A stretch of 64,000 nucleotides of DNA from Mesonia aquimarina (GCF_003667275.1 NZ_RCNV01000013.1:1-64000); one strand, 5' to 3'. Positions 7,281 through 17,060 are shown, numbered from the stretch's first letter. The notes: a model not told the origin generated them from the sequence alone. Translations and numbers: made by a program.

Positions 7281-8561
7281 ATGAAACTTTGGGAAAAAGG
7301 TCACTCTATTGACAAAAAAATAGAACAATTTACAATCGGTAATGATCGAGAATTAGATCGTTACCTAGCCAAGTATGATCTACAGGCTTCGATAGCTCAT
7401 GCGTATATGTTACAAGAATCGGATTTACTTACAAAAAAAGAAAATCACGCCTTGATAAAAGTGCTGGAAAAGCTACAAAAACAAGTAGAATCCGGAGACT
7501 TTCATATTGAAAAATCATTTGAAGATGTACATTCTAAAATTGAATATGAATTAGTACAAAGTTTAGGAGCAACCGGAAAGAAAATACACACCGGACGATC
7601 ACGTAATGATCAGGTTTTGGTGGCCATGCTATTGTTTTTTAAAGATCATCTTGGGCATCTACAAGAGCAACTTATAACCTTAATTGAACTTTTATTACAG
7701 CTTTCAGAAAAACATGAAAAAGCTTTTTTGCCTGGCTATACTCATTTACAAGTTGCTATGCCTTCTTCTTTTGGTTTATGGTTCGCAGCATACGCGGAAT
7801 TACTAATAGATGATTTATATATGATACAAGCAGCCCTAAAAGTAGTAGATCAAAATCCGTTAGGATCTGCAGCAGGATATGGAAGTTCCTTTCCGATAGA
7901 TAGAATGTCTACCACTAAATATTTAGGATTCTCTGCACTAAAAGTTAATGTAGTAGCCGCTCAACTTAGTCGAGAGAAAACGGCAAAAAACATCCATATG
8001 GCTTTATCTTCTGTGGCTCATACTATAGGGAAATTTGCTATGGATGTGTGTTTATATATGAATCCTCATTTTAATTTTATAGGATTGCCAGATTCGTTAA
8101 CCACAGGCTCTAGTATTATGCCTCATAAAAAGAACCCTGATTTATTTGAAGTTATGAGAGGAGAATGTAATAAAATACAAGCAGCTATGTATGAAACTAA
8201 CTTAATTTCAACTAATTTACCTTCCGGATATCATCGTGATTACCAATTGCTTAAGGAAAAAAGTATTTTAAACCTACTTTCTATGGAAAACGTGATTGAT
8301 ATACTCACGTATACGTTACCTCGAATAGAGGTTAAATCTATAGACCAGACTGATCCTGTATATCAATATGTAACTAGCGTAGATGCTATAAATAATCTAG
8401 TGATACAAGGTAAGTCCTTTCGAGATGCCTATCAGCTTATTGCTAATGAAATAAAAGAAGGTACTTATGACTCAAAAGAAACGAAAGCTCATACCCATAT
8501 AGGGAGTAAGGATAATTTAGGAATTGCCATGATCAGAAAAAAGCTTCGTGAGGTTTTGTAA
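7281..8561 (+). CDS. argH: Argininosuccinate lyase
   Basis: Last step: cleaves argininosuccinate into arginine and fumarate. It carries the aspartase/fumarase superfamily signature GSSIMPHKKNPD at 276-287 with the catalytic serine in the mobile loop, the TGRSRNDQV segment at 104-112, and H155 in GYTHLQ. Length is 426 residues, slightly short of the common 450-470 because the C-terminal part is compact. It begins 10 bases after argE and is the last gene of the operon; two terminators follow. Confidence 0.95.
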   Translation: MKLWEKGHSIDKKIEQFTIGNDRELDRYLAKYDLQASIAHAYMLQESDLLTKKENHALIKVLEKLQKQVESGDFHIEKSFEDVHSKIEYELVQSLGATGKKIHTGRSRNDQVLVAMLLFFKDHLGHLQEQLITLIELLLQLSEKHEKAFLPGYTHLQVAMPSSFGLWFAAYAELLIDDLYMIQAALKVVDQNPLGSAAGYGSSFPIDRMSTTKYLGFSALKVNVVAAQLSREKTAKNIHMALSSVAHTIGKFAMDVCLYMNPHFNFIGLPDSLTTGSSIMPHKKNPDLFEVMRGECNKIQAAMYETNLISTNLPSGYHRDYQLLKEKSILNLLSMENVIDILTYTLPRIEVKSIDQTDPVYQYVTSVDAINNLVIQGKSFRDAYQLIANEIKEGTYDSKETKAHTHIGSKDNLGIAMIRKKLREVL

Positions 8562-8618
8562 TATATTACCAAACTTTTTAGGTTCTTGGTTCAGGTTTTA
8601 TCGTCCAGACCGCAAAAT

Positions 8619-8653
8619 AAAAAAGCTTCAATTGTAAAATTGAGGCTTTTTTT
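8619..8653 (+). terminator. First terminator of the arg operon
   Basis: The stem AAAAAAGCTTCAATT (8619-8633) pairs with AATTGAGGCTTTTTT (8638-8652) through one G-U pair, around a GTAA loop, followed by T. It begins 57 nt after the argH stop. Confidence 0.85.
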
Positions 8654-8725
8654 ACGAAGTTGTGTTGTGAATATGAAGTTGAATTACTTTGTATTTAAGG
8701 TTTAAGTAGTGTTAAACCAGTGAAG

Positions 8726-8757
8726 AGCTTTTCCTGTAAGAGGGAGAGGCTTTTTTT
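8726..8757 (+). terminator. Second tandem terminator after the arg operon
   Basis: AGCTTTTCCT (8726-8735) pairs with the segment ending at T8751 (AGGGAGAGGCT) in about 10 pairs, three of them G-U; T8751-8757 forms the tail. The T-run exists only on the plus strand, so this does not serve murF, which is read from the other side. The 70 bases between the two hairpins contain no ORF that I recognise. Confidence 0.65.
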
Positions 8758-8781
8758 ATTTTCTGCTCTTTTCTCTTTCGT

Positions 8782-10059
8782 TTAAAGAAAATCTATTATT
8801 CGTTCTAGCGTCATACCTCTCGATCCTTTTATTAGAATATAGCTATTATCTACAAGTTGAATTTTTAAGTAATTAATAAAATCTTCAGTTGTTTCAAACT
8901 TTTTCGTATTACTTTTTATACTTGTTTTTTGAAATTCTTTTCCTATTAAAAAAGCATGCTTAAAATTATATTTATTAATTAAATCAACTATTTGCTGGTG
9001 TTCACTAGCACTAGTTTTACCGACTTCAAACATATCTCCTAAAATAACAATCTTATTTTTTTCCTTAGATTCGTTGAAGGTTTTTAAAGCCGCCGCCATA
9101 CTTGTAGGGTTTGCGTTGTAGGCATCTAAGATTATTGTATTGTTATTTTTTTCTATTAGTTGAGATCTATTATTACTTGGAAGGTATGCTTCAATAGCGT
9201 TTTTTATTTGATTTAAGGGAACATTAAACTGCAAGCCGATACAAGTGGCTGCAGCCATGTTTTTAGCGTTATATTCGCCTATTAATTTACTAGTAATACT
9301 AGTGTTTGCAACCTTGATGGAAGCGTAAGGTTTAGCTGAAATAAAATTGATGTTAAAATCATTTTTTTGACTTTCACCAAAAGTTATAAGGTTGCCACCT
9401 TTGCTTTGTTTCAATTGAAGTTCATCGTCAGTATTAATGAATATTTTCTTATTTTCTTTTTTTAAGAAGTCGTATAATTCACTTTTTCCTTTAATAACAC
9501 CTTCAATTCCACCGAAACCTTCTAAATGAGCTTTGCCAAAATTGGTAATGTAACCGTAGTCCGGTTGTGCAATATTGGTTAAAAATTCAATCTCTTTTAG
9601 ATGATTTGCGCCCATTTCAACGACTCCTATTTCTGTTGATTGGTTGAAAGATAACAATGTTAGCGGAACCCCAATATGATTGTTCAGATTGCCTTCAGTA
9701 GCTTTTGCTTTGTATTTTTTTTCAAGAACAGCTTGAATTAGTTCTTTTGTTGTTGTTTTGCCATTACTACCTGTTAAAGCTATGATAGGTATTCCTAATT
9801 TTTTTCGATGAAATTGTGCTAATTGCTGTAGGCATTCTAATACATTGTCAACTTTATGAATGTTAGCATTCTCTGAAGAATTAATTTCATCTACAATGGC
9901 AGCCTTTGCACCTGATTCTAGTGCTTTTTTGGCATATGTATTCCCGTTAAAATTTTCTCCTTTTAGCGCAAAAAAAAGTGTATTGGGTTTTATTTTTCTA
10001 GTGTCTGTAGAAACTCCATTACTTTCTAAAAAAAGCTTGTGTAAATTTGAAATAGTCAT
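8782..10059 (-). CDS. murF: UDP-N-acetylmuramoyl-tripeptide--D-alanyl-D-alanine ligase
   Basis: Adds D-Ala-D-Ala to the UDP-MurNAc-tripeptide, the last cytoplasmic step of the peptidoglycan monomer. The Mur ligase ATP loop is GSNGKTT at 97-103, followed by the EMGANHLKEI segment near 147-156 and the YNANPTSM signature near 313-320. Length is 425 residues. ATG start at 10059. It lies downstream of gldJ on the same strand, but a strong hairpin at 10071-10111 separates them, so murF may have its own promoter in the 70-base gap or depend on read-through. No cell-wall genes adjoin it. Confidence 0.93.
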   Translation of the reverse strand: MTISNLHKLFLESNGVSTDTRKIKPNTLFFALKGENFNGNTYAKKALESGAKAAIVDEINSSENANIHKVDNVLECLQQLAQFHRKKLGIPIIALTGSNGKTTTKELIQAVLEKKYKAKATEGNLNNHIGVPLTLLSFNQSTEIGVVEMGANHLKEIEFLTNIAQPDYGYITNFGKAHLEGFGGIEGVIKGKSELYDFLKKENKKIFINTDDELQLKQSKGGNLITFGESQKNDFNINFISAKPYASIKVANTSITSKLIGEYNAKNMAAATCIGLQFNVPLNQIKNAIEAYLPSNNRSQLIEKNNNTIILDAYNANPTSMAAALKTFNESKEKNKIVILGDMFEVGKTSASEHQQIVDLINKYNFKHAFLIGKEFQKTSIKSNTKKFETTEDFINYLKIQLVDNSYILIKGSRGMTLERIIDFL

Positions 10060-10070
10060 CTGTTATAATC

Positions 10071-10111
10071 AAAAAAAAGCCCTTTAAACATTATAGAGTA
10101 AAGGGCTTTTT
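10071..10111 (-). terminator. Terminator downstream of gldJ
   Basis: A perfect 13-bp stem (10074-10086 with 10099-10111; AAAAAGCCCTTTA) around a 12-nt loop. On the minus strand it is followed by a run of eight U (10071-10078). It stands between gldJ and murF. Confidence 0.85.
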
Positions 10112-10130
10112 GCTTTATTAATCTTTAATT

Positions 10131-11801
10131 TTAATCTCTTGCTCTTTTACCTTTTTTAGATTTTGAACCAACTCTTGACATTGCGTTTCTAAATCCGATA
10201 TAGTCGGTTGCCATATCTTGAGGGAAGTAGCGACGTTGAGCAGGATCTAACCAATATGCTCTATCTCTCCAAGAACCTCCTTTGTATACTCTAACTTCAT
10301 TATCAATAAGTGTTGTTCTTTCAGATGAAGTATCGTATTGTCTATCTAATGAAGAATTTCCAGTAGAGTCTTGCATTACAGAAACTTTATGCTTAGGAGC
10401 ATTGTACATACGTTTAGATTCGTCTTGAGTATCTCCTTGTTCACGATAATATCTTCCGGAAGCTTTATCGCCATCTCTAAAATCACGATTATCACTTTCT
10501 GTAAATTGCGTTCTTAAGTATGTATCTTCTTTTGTTACAGGTTCTTTTTTAATTTCACCAGGAAGACTTCTTGGAACAATTTTTCCGTTACTAAGCGTGT
10601 CGTAAATAACATCATCTGGAGTTAAAACCTCAACAGTGCCGTCTTCTCCAATGGAGTTTTTCGTGTATACATTTCCACGATAATAGTTGAAATCATTAAA
10701 CTCATCGTCAACTATTGGTCGATAAACATCTGCTACCCATTCTGCAACATTTCCAGCCATATCATAAAGACCATAGTCGTTTGGCGGATATGTTTTTATT
10801 TCAGCAGTAATGTCAGCTCCATCATCACTCCATCCGGCAATACCGCCGTAGTCACCATCACCTTGCTTAAAGTTAGCTAATTGATCTCCGCTTGTTTTTC
10901 TACTACCTGATCGTGTGTATTGACCATCCCAAGGGTATTTTTTTCTACCTCTATATTGGTTGTATTCTCTAGTGCTTGACATTCCTAAAGCTGCATATTC
11001 CCATTCAGCTTCAGTTGGTAATCTATATTCTGGTAAAATAACACCATCTTTACGTTGCACATATTTGTGAATCGTATCTTCTTTTACAACTTGTGTAAGA
11101 CGATCTGCGTTTCTACCTCTAGTAAGCGAGTCATTTCCACCGTAAACTTTGGTCGGTGCATTGATATATGTTTCAGTGCTGAATGTTGAAGAAGCATCCG
11201 CTTGAAGTCGAGCTCCCTCTGTAGTGTATCCCTCTTCTTCTAACAACGCCTCGTTTACACGATCTGTTCTCCATTTACTGAATTCGGTTGCCTGAATCCA
11301 ATTTACACCTACCACCGGATAGTTTTGATATGCCGGGTGACGTAAATAGTTATTAGTCATGGTTTCGTTATAACCTAATCGATTTCTCCAAACTAATGTA
11401 TCAGGAAGCGCTCCATAATAAATATCTCTATACTTTTTTTCTGTTGGAGGAAAGGTTAATTTGAGCCAGTCTAAATACTGAAGATACATTCTGTTGGTAA
11501 CTTCTGTTTCATCCATGTAGAATGACTGGACGTGTTGTTGGTTTGGCGTGTTGTTCCAATCATGCATTACATCATCTTGTACGCGCCCCATTGTAAATGT
11601 TCCGCCTTCGATAAAAATAAGTCCAGGACCTGTTTTTTGTTCTTCATAATCGGTTTGATATTTCATCATACCTTCTTTACCGGTTAAGTCCCAACCAGTA
11701 GCACGGGAATTGTCTTTGTAGTCTCTTGAGTTGTTACAGCTAGCTAAAAAGCCTAGTGTTGCAACGGCAAAAAAAGTTTTAAGAGCGGTATTGATTCTCA
11801 T
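10131..11801 (-). CDS. gldJ: Gliding motility lipoprotein GldJ (FGE-sulfatase-like fold)
   Basis: Outer-membrane-associated lipoprotein of the Bacteroidota gliding and type IX secretion apparatus; it helps stabilise GldK and other components. The ATG at 11801 gives a 556-residue protein with a lipoprotein signal and C22 in TLGFLASC; an upstream TTG at 11837 would only add 12 residues before it. The body is a formylglycine-generating-enzyme (SUMF1-like) domain: GGTFTMGR near 65, EVTNRMYLQYLDW, a LPTEAEWEYAALG block, a GLYDMAGNVAEWVADV block and a C-terminal GGSWRD. A long charged insertion sits before the GGSWRD block. porU is divergent upstream and porV follows it. Confidence 0.93.
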   Translation of the reverse strand: MRINTALKTFFAVATLGFLASCNNSRDYKDNSRATGWDLTGKEGMMKYQTDYEEQKTGPGLIFIEGGTFTMGRVQDDVMHDWNNTPNQQHVQSFYMDETEVTNRMYLQYLDWLKLTFPPTEKKYRDIYYGALPDTLVWRNRLGYNETMTNNYLRHPAYQNYPVVGVNWIQATEFSKWRTDRVNEALLEEEGYTTEGARLQADASSTFSTETYINAPTKVYGGNDSLTRGRNADRLTQVVKEDTIHKYVQRKDGVILPEYRLPTEAEWEYAALGMSSTREYNQYRGRKKYPWDGQYTRSGSRKTSGDQLANFKQGDGDYGGIAGWSDDGADITAEIKTYPPNDYGLYDMAGNVAEWVADVYRPIVDDEFNDFNYYRGNVYTKNSIGEDGTVEVLTPDDVIYDTLSNGKIVPRSLPGEIKKEPVTKEDTYLRTQFTESDNRDFRDGDKASGRYYREQGDTQDESKRMYNAPKHKVSVMQDSTGNSSLDRQYDTSSERTTLIDNEVRVYKGGSWRDRAYWLDPAQRRYFPQDMATDYIGFRNAMSRVGSKSKKGKRARD

Positions 11802-11843
11802 AATACAATTTATGTTTGTAAAATTTTGGGTTCGCAATATAAC

Positions 11844-12002
11844 AATTAACGCTAAATTAACAAGTTTGTTTTAGTTTTTTAGCATTAAAATTGTTGCCTT
11901 GTGCTTAGAATAACGTTAATTATTTAAGATTAGTATTATTGTATGCTAAATAAATTAATTTTGTGGGTCTAAATATAATACAATTATTTAATTAACGTTA
12001 TT
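11844..12002 (+). promoter_or_regulatory. Palindromic TAACGTTA sites in the gldJ-porU divergent promoter region
   Basis: AATAACGTTAATTA at 11909-11922 and TAATTAACGTTATT at 11989-12002 are perfect 14-base inverted copies, each centred on the palindrome TAACGTTA. A degenerate third copy, AATTAACGCTAA, is at 11844-11855. The second copy ends 7 bases before the porU ATG. Between copies one and two lies a -7-like TAATTTTG (11956-11963). The third copy sits between a TTG and a TATATTG that could form the gldJ promoter on the minus strand. Paired palindromes flanking promoters suggest operator sites for an unknown dimeric regulator. Confidence 0.5.
11956..11963 (+). promoter_or_regulatory. Possible -7 element of the porU promoter
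   Basis: TAATTTTG matches TAnnTTTG, 46 bases before the porU ATG. A TTG at 11939-11941 lies 14 bases upstream, shorter than the usual spacing, so the -33 element is doubtful. Confidence 0.4.
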
Positions 12003-12009
12003 TCTTGCA

Positions 12010-15000
12010 ATGAAGTTTCTTTATACCATATTTTTATTAGGCTGTTTTTTTTCAGTTCAAGCGCAACAAAAGACCTTTACTATAGAGTGGGGTGAAAAGC
12101 CTTTTTCTGAAAATACAGCTATCGCTATCCCTAGTTTTTCTTCAATTAATATTGAATATGATGCTCAAGAGGATGCTATTTTTTACCATAATCAATGGAG
12201 AGAGAGTGGTGCTGTTTTGTCTTCGGAGCTCAGTAATATTACATATGAAACCATTTCTGCAGAAAATTTAGGAGCTCTGGATAAAAAAAATATCAAGAAT
12301 ACTCCCGACTTAAAAATGTATACTTCTAAGGCAAGGCAGGTGACTTATTTTCAAATTAGAATAAATCCCATTGTAAGGCAAAATGGTGTTTATAAAAGAG
12401 TGAAATCATTTTCTGTAAGTTATACAAAAGGTGCGGCGAGAGATGGTGTGGTAACACAATCTGTTCCTTCTATTACAAATTCCGTGTTAGCGACAGGCGA
12501 TTGGTATAAGTTTTATATTGAAAAAACAGGGGTTTATAAAATTTCTAGAAGTTTTCTTAGCAATTTAGGAATGGATGTTTCTTCTATAAATCCGCAACGA
12601 TTAAAAATTGTAGGTCACGGTGGAAATATGCTCCCTTTATTAAATAGTGAGAATGATGCCTACGATCCACCAGAGACGGCTATTAAAGTAGTAGGAGGAG
12701 AAGATGGAAGTTTTGATTCTCAGGATTATATTTTGTTTTACGCAAAAGCTGTAAATGATGAGTGGAGCGAGGATAACGAGAGTAACCTTAATTTGTATGC
12801 CGAGCGCTCTTACTATTATATAAGTGCCGATGGAAATATAGGTAGACGAGTAATGCCTTATACAGAACCTACTGGAAATGCAACCACTACGATTACAACT
12901 TTTGATGATTACCAATATCACGAAGTAGATGAATATAGTATAGCTAAAACAGGAAGACGCTGGTTTGGAGATCGTTTCGATGTAGAGAATACAAAAGAAT
13001 TCGAGTTTAATTTTGATAACCTAGTTACCTCGGAGCCGGTAGAGTTCGATGTTGAGATGGTTTCAGCTTCAGAAGCTTCTACATCCATGCAAGTTCTTGT
13101 AAATGGTCAAGATGCAACCACTTTAGGCTTTAGTAGCTCTAATGATGATGTTTTAGCAGATTCTACAGGAGCTAGCTTCGAATTAAATCTTAATACTTCT
13201 ACTATTAATGTGGAGTTAAATTATAATAATGGCGGTAATCCTTCAAGTTTGGCTTATGTAGACTATATTAATGTACGCGCTAAACGATCATTACAAATTG
13301 TAAACAATCAGCAGTTGGAATTTACATCAGACGAAGCGGCATTGATTTCAGGTGTTGGTGAATATGTTATTCAAAATGCTTCTAGCGTCACAGAAGTTTG
13401 GGATGTGACTAATCCGAAAAATATAACTTCAGTAGCCAACACTGCAAATTCAAATTTCTCTTTTAAGGCATCGATGGGTGAAAAAAGAAAATATATAGCC
13501 TTGTCTTCCTCAGATTTTTATACCCCTTTGCGTGAAGCGGAAACCCGTATTGATAATCTAAATTTAAAAGGAACAATTTTTGAAAATGCTCAAGGGCAAT
13601 TTGAAGATGTAGATTATGTAATTGTAACATCAGAATTGTTGCTTCAACAAGCAAATCGCTTAGCTCAATTTAGAAGAGATCAAGATGATTTGAATGTAAA
13701 GGTGGTTTTGGTAAGTGATATTTATACCGAATTTAATTCAGGAAAGCAAGATATAGGAGCGATTAGAAATTTTGTGAATTACGTGTATAGTAATGCTTCT
13801 ACTGCGAATAATCGCTTAAAATATTTATGTCTGTTTGGAGATGCTTCCGTAGACTATAAGGATCGATTGCAAGGGAATAATAATATTGTCCCAACTTTTG
13901 AAGTTTTAAACGGGTTTAGTTTAAGTCCTTCCACTACGGCTTCTGATGATTTTTTTGGTTTAATGGATCCTGAAGAAGGGGGGATTTTCGGGAAATTAGA
14001 TATTGCAGTAGGAAGAATGTTAGCAGACTCTCCTCAAACCGCAAAAGTTTTGGTTGATAAAGTAATTGCTTATGAAGATAAAGTGTCTTACGGAAGCTGG
14101 CGAAATGATTTTGTGTTAATTTCTGATGATGCCGATATTTTTGGTGATAGAAACTTACAGGTTCAATTAGATAATGTAGGAGATGATATTTCTGAAAATC
14201 AACCGTTTATAAATGTAAAAAAAATACATAGCGATGCTTATCAGCAAATCTCATCATCTGGAGGGTTTCGCTACCCAGAAGCAACAGAAGATATTACACA
14301 AGCAGTAGAAGTAGGGGCCTGCGTGGTTAATTATTTTGGTCACGGAGGAATAAATGGCTTAGCTGCAGAGCGGTTAGTAACTATTGAAGGCATACGTTCC
14401 TGGCGAAATGAAAATCGCTATAATGTATTTATCACGGTTACTTGTGAATTTACTGTTTTTGATAATCCATTAAGACTCTCTCCAGGGGAGTATAATTTGC
14501 TAAATGATAAAGGCGGTTCAGTAGCTATGGTTAGTACTGTAAGAGCAATAGGAGTTACTACCGGCGCTAATTTTAACGAAGATTTTGCTCCGTATTTATT
14601 TAATTATAGTGGAGGAGATGATTCTGTTGCAGAGTCTGTCCGGAAAGCTAAAAATGAATCGGGCGGAGGGGTTCGTGTAATTTTTTATTTTGGTGATCCC
14701 GCCATGAAATTAGCATTGGCAGATCCTGAAATTAAATTAACACATATAAACGATGTGCCCGTAAACTCTCCACAAATAGATACCTTAAAAGCCCTAAGTA
14801 AAATAAAAATGACAGGAGAACTGGTTTATCCAAATGGAGTTAAAGTTAATAACTATAATGGAGTATTGTCGACTACTATTTTTGATAAGCGTATCGATAG
14901 AAATACTTTAGGTAACGATGGAACTGAAGGTAGTGATGATGAGTTATTTATTATGGACTTTACAACTTTAGGAGAGACGGTTTTTAGAGGGCAAGCTTCT

Positions 15001-15828
15001 GTGAAAAATGGTGAGTTTGAATTTGACTTTGTAGTACCAAAAGATATAAAAATACCCGTAGGTAATGGTCGCGTTAGTTTTTATTCAGAAAGAAATCAAT
15101 TACTTCAAGATAACCGAGGTTATAATAATGAAATATTGGTTGGCGGAGTTAACGAAAATGCCCCTGAAGATAATAAAGGGCCCGAAATACAGTTATATAT
15201 GAATGACGAGAATTTTGTTTCCGGAGGTATTACCAATGATTCCCCCTTTTTGTTGGCAAAACTTTCTGATGAAAACGGAATAAATACGGCGAGTGGAATT
15301 GGGCATGATTTAGTAGCTATTTTAGATGGAGATGAAACCAATCCATACGTGGTAAATGATTATTACGAAACAGAAGTTGATAATTATACACAAGGTAATG
15401 TGAATTATAAACTCCGTGACCTAGAGGAAGGATTGCATACCTTAACCTTTAAAGCCTGGGATGTTTATAACAATTCTAGTACAGCAGAAATTCAGTTTTT
15501 AGTAGCTGGAGATGATGAATTAAAAATTACAAAAGTGCTCAATTACCCCAACCCATTTACCACTTATACTGAATTTTGGTTTAATCATAATCGTCCTTTC
15601 GAGCCTTTGGAAGTACAAGTGCAGGTTTTTACAGTAACCGGAAAAGTGGTCTGGACAAAAAATCAAGTTATCAATACCGATGGGTTTTTGTCCAGAGAAA
15701 TTACTTGGGATGGTCGCGATGATTTTGGAGACCGAATAGGAAAAGGAGTTTACGTGTATAAATTAACTGTAAAATCTACCCTAACAAATAAGAAAGTAGA
15801 GAAATTTGAAAAATTGGTTATTCTCTAA
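12010..15828 (+). CDS. porU: T9SS sortase / C-terminal signal peptidase PorU
   Basis: Cell-surface protease of the gingipain (C25) family. It removes the C-terminal sorting domain from secreted proteins and links them to surface lipopolysaccharide, acting with PorV. The 1272-residue protein starts with a signal peptide (MKFLYTIFLLGC, cleaved near AQA/Q). The catalytic pair is visible: H778 in YFGHGG and C812 in VTCEF. The C-terminus (about 1180-1272) has the YPNPF start and GKGVYVYKL end of a type A sorting-like domain, which PorU is known to keep. porV follows after 39 bases with no terminator, so the two form an operon. Confidence 0.94.
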   Translation: MKFLYTIFLLGCFFSVQAQQKTFTIEWGEKPFSENTAIAIPSFSSINIEYDAQEDAIFYHNQWRESGAVLSSELSNITYETISAENLGALDKKNIKNTPDLKMYTSKARQVTYFQIRINPIVRQNGVYKRVKSFSVSYTKGAARDGVVTQSVPSITNSVLATGDWYKFYIEKTGVYKISRSFLSNLGMDVSSINPQRLKIVGHGGNMLPLLNSENDAYDPPETAIKVVGGEDGSFDSQDYILFYAKAVNDEWSEDNESNLNLYAERSYYYISADGNIGRRVMPYTEPTGNATTTITTFDDYQYHEVDEYSIAKTGRRWFGDRFDVENTKEFEFNFDNLVTSEPVEFDVEMVSASEASTSMQVLVNGQDATTLGFSSSNDDVLADSTGASFELNLNTSTINVELNYNNGGNPSSLAYVDYINVRAKRSLQIVNNQQLEFTSDEAALISGVGEYVIQNASSVTEVWDVTNPKNITSVANTANSNFSFKASMGEKRKYIALSSSDFYTPLREAETRIDNLNLKGTIFENAQGQFEDVDYVIVTSELLLQQANRLAQFRRDQDDLNVKVVLVSDIYTEFNSGKQDIGAIRNFVNYVYSNASTANNRLKYLCLFGDASVDYKDRLQGNNNIVPTFEVLNGFSLSPSTTASDDFFGLMDPEEGGIFGKLDIAVGRMLADSPQTAKVLVDKVIAYEDKVSYGSWRNDFVLISDDADIFGDRNLQVQLDNVGDDISENQPFINVKKIHSDAYQQISSSGGFRYPEATEDITQAVEVGACVVNYFGHGGINGLAAERLVTIEGIRSWRNENRYNVFITVTCEFTVFDNPLRLSPGEYNLLNDKGGSVAMVSTVRAIGVTTGANFNEDFAPYLFNYSGGDDSVAESVRKAKNESGGGVRVIFYFGDPAMKLALADPEIKLTHINDVPVNSPQIDTLKALSKIKMTGELVYPNGVKVNNYNGVLSTTIFDKRIDRNTLGNDGTEGSDDELFIMDFTTLGETVFRGQASVKNGEFEFDFVVPKDIKIPVGNGRVSFYSERNQLLQDNRGYNNEILVGGVNENAPEDNKGPEIQLYMNDENFVSGGITNDSPFLLAKLSDENGINTASGIGHDLVAILDGDETNPYVVNDYYETEVDNYTQGNVNYKLRDLEEGLHTLTFKAWDVYNNSSTAEIQFLVAGDDELKITKVLNYPNPFTTYTEFWFNHNRPFEPLEVQVQVFTVTGKVVWTKNQVINTDGFLSREITWDGRDDFGDRIGKGVYVYKLTVKSTLTNKKVEKFEKLVIL

Positions 15829-15867
15829 TTGATAGAAAACTATATATTTGCCAAACATTAAAATTTT

Positions 15868-17034
15868 ATGAAGAAAGTAAGCCTTTTATTAGCGGGAATA
15901 TGCCTTTTTATGAATACAAAAGCAAATGCCCAAGATGAAAATATAACCGAATCTGATCGGGTAATAACAACAGCAGTACCTTTCTTGATGATTTCTGGAG
16001 ATGCCAGAGCATCAGGAATGGCAGATCAAGGAGTTGCTACCCCTGTAGATACCTACTCGCAACAATGGAATCCGGCAAAATATGCTTTTGCAGAACAACA
16101 ACAGGGGGTTGGGATTTCTTACGTGCCTTATTTAAGAGAATTGGTAAACGATATTAATTTAGGGCAGGTAAATTATTACAATCGTATTAATGAGCGTAGT
16201 GCTTTTGCTGGTACCTTTCGCTATTTTAATTTAGGAGAGATAGAATCTCGTCAAACTGCAGAACAACAACCTTTAATTTTAAAACCCAATCAATTTGCTT
16301 TTGATTTAACCTATGCTTTGCGTTTGGGAGAGCAATTTTCTATGGCGGTTACCGGAAGGTATATTCGTTCAGACATCAGGTTGCAAACCACCAACGTAGA
16401 TGCGTCGGCAGCAAATTCGTTTGGTGTGGATATTTCTGCTTTTTACCAAAGTGAAGAAATTGCTTACGACGATTTTAATGGTCGTTGGCGCGGAGGTATA
16501 AATATTTCAAATATTGGTCCAAAAATTAAATATGATGATGCTGGTCAGGAAAGCTTTATTCCAACCAATTTTAAAGCAGGAGCTGGGTTTGATTTTATTT
16601 TAGATGCAGAAAATACAATAGGTGTTTATGGAGAGATGAATAAGCTTTTAGTGCCAACTCCAAGTGATTCTAATGGAGATGGCGTGATTAATAGAGAAGA
16701 TGATTATTATAATGAGAGTCCATTTGGAGCAATCTTTTCATCTTGGACAGATGCTCCGGGTGGATTTAGTGAAGAATTAAAAGAGATTACATGGGCATTA
16801 GGAGCAGAATATTCTTATCAAGACAGTTTTGCTTTTAGAATGGGTTATTTTAATGAAAGTGACGTGAAAGGTTTTCGTAAATTTTTAAGTCTAGGGGCCG
16901 GATTTAAATACTCTATTACTAGAATAGATGTTTCATATCTTTTCTCAACATCAAAAGCGGTAACAAATCCATTAGAAGGAAGCCTGCGTTTTAGTTTGTC
17001 ATTTAATTTTGGTGAAAACTATAGAGAATACTAA
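15868..17034 (+). CDS. porV: T9SS outer membrane shuttle protein PorV (LptO)
   Basis: FadL-like outer membrane beta barrel that collects substrates from the secretion channel and brings them to PorU. The 388 residues include a signal peptide (MKKVSLLLAGICLF, cleavage near ANAQ). The conserved N-terminal region follows, with VPFLMISGDARASGMADQG near 34-52, then amphipathic barrel strands, and an ending FSLSFNFGENYREY with an aromatic last strand. An SDSNGDGVINREDD stretch near 270 looks like a surface loop with a calcium-type DxDG pattern. It is co-transcribed with porU and followed by a strong terminator. Confidence 0.95.
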   Translation: MKKVSLLLAGICLFMNTKANAQDENITESDRVITTAVPFLMISGDARASGMADQGVATPVDTYSQQWNPAKYAFAEQQQGVGISYVPYLRELVNDINLGQVNYYNRINERSAFAGTFRYFNLGEIESRQTAEQQPLILKPNQFAFDLTYALRLGEQFSMAVTGRYIRSDIRLQTTNVDASAANSFGVDISAFYQSEEIAYDDFNGRWRGGINISNIGPKIKYDDAGQESFIPTNFKAGAGFDFILDAENTIGVYGEMNKLLVPTPSDSNGDGVINREDDYYNESPFGAIFSSWTDAPGGFSEELKEITWALGAEYSYQDSFAFRMGYFNESDVKGFRKFLSLGAGFKYSITRIDVSYLFSTSKAVTNPLEGSLRFSLSFNFGENYREY

Positions 17035-17060
17035 AATTTATGACATAAAAATCATATAGA

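Noticed and set aside
549-8561. Arginine operon as recently acquired DNA
   Set aside because: Base composition looks like the rest of the window and gene order is of the Bacteroidota type; no integrase, repeats or tRNA flank it. Not testable here without codon statistics.
9860-10087. Plus-strand ORF of 75 codons opposite murF
   Set aside because: Overlaps the conserved N-terminal part of murF and crosses the gldJ terminator; no family resemblance.
10131-11801. Reading gldJ as an EgtB-like or sulfatase-modifying enzyme
   Set aside because: It shares the FGE-type fold, but the lipobox, position beside porU/porV and length fit GldJ; there is no DinB domain.
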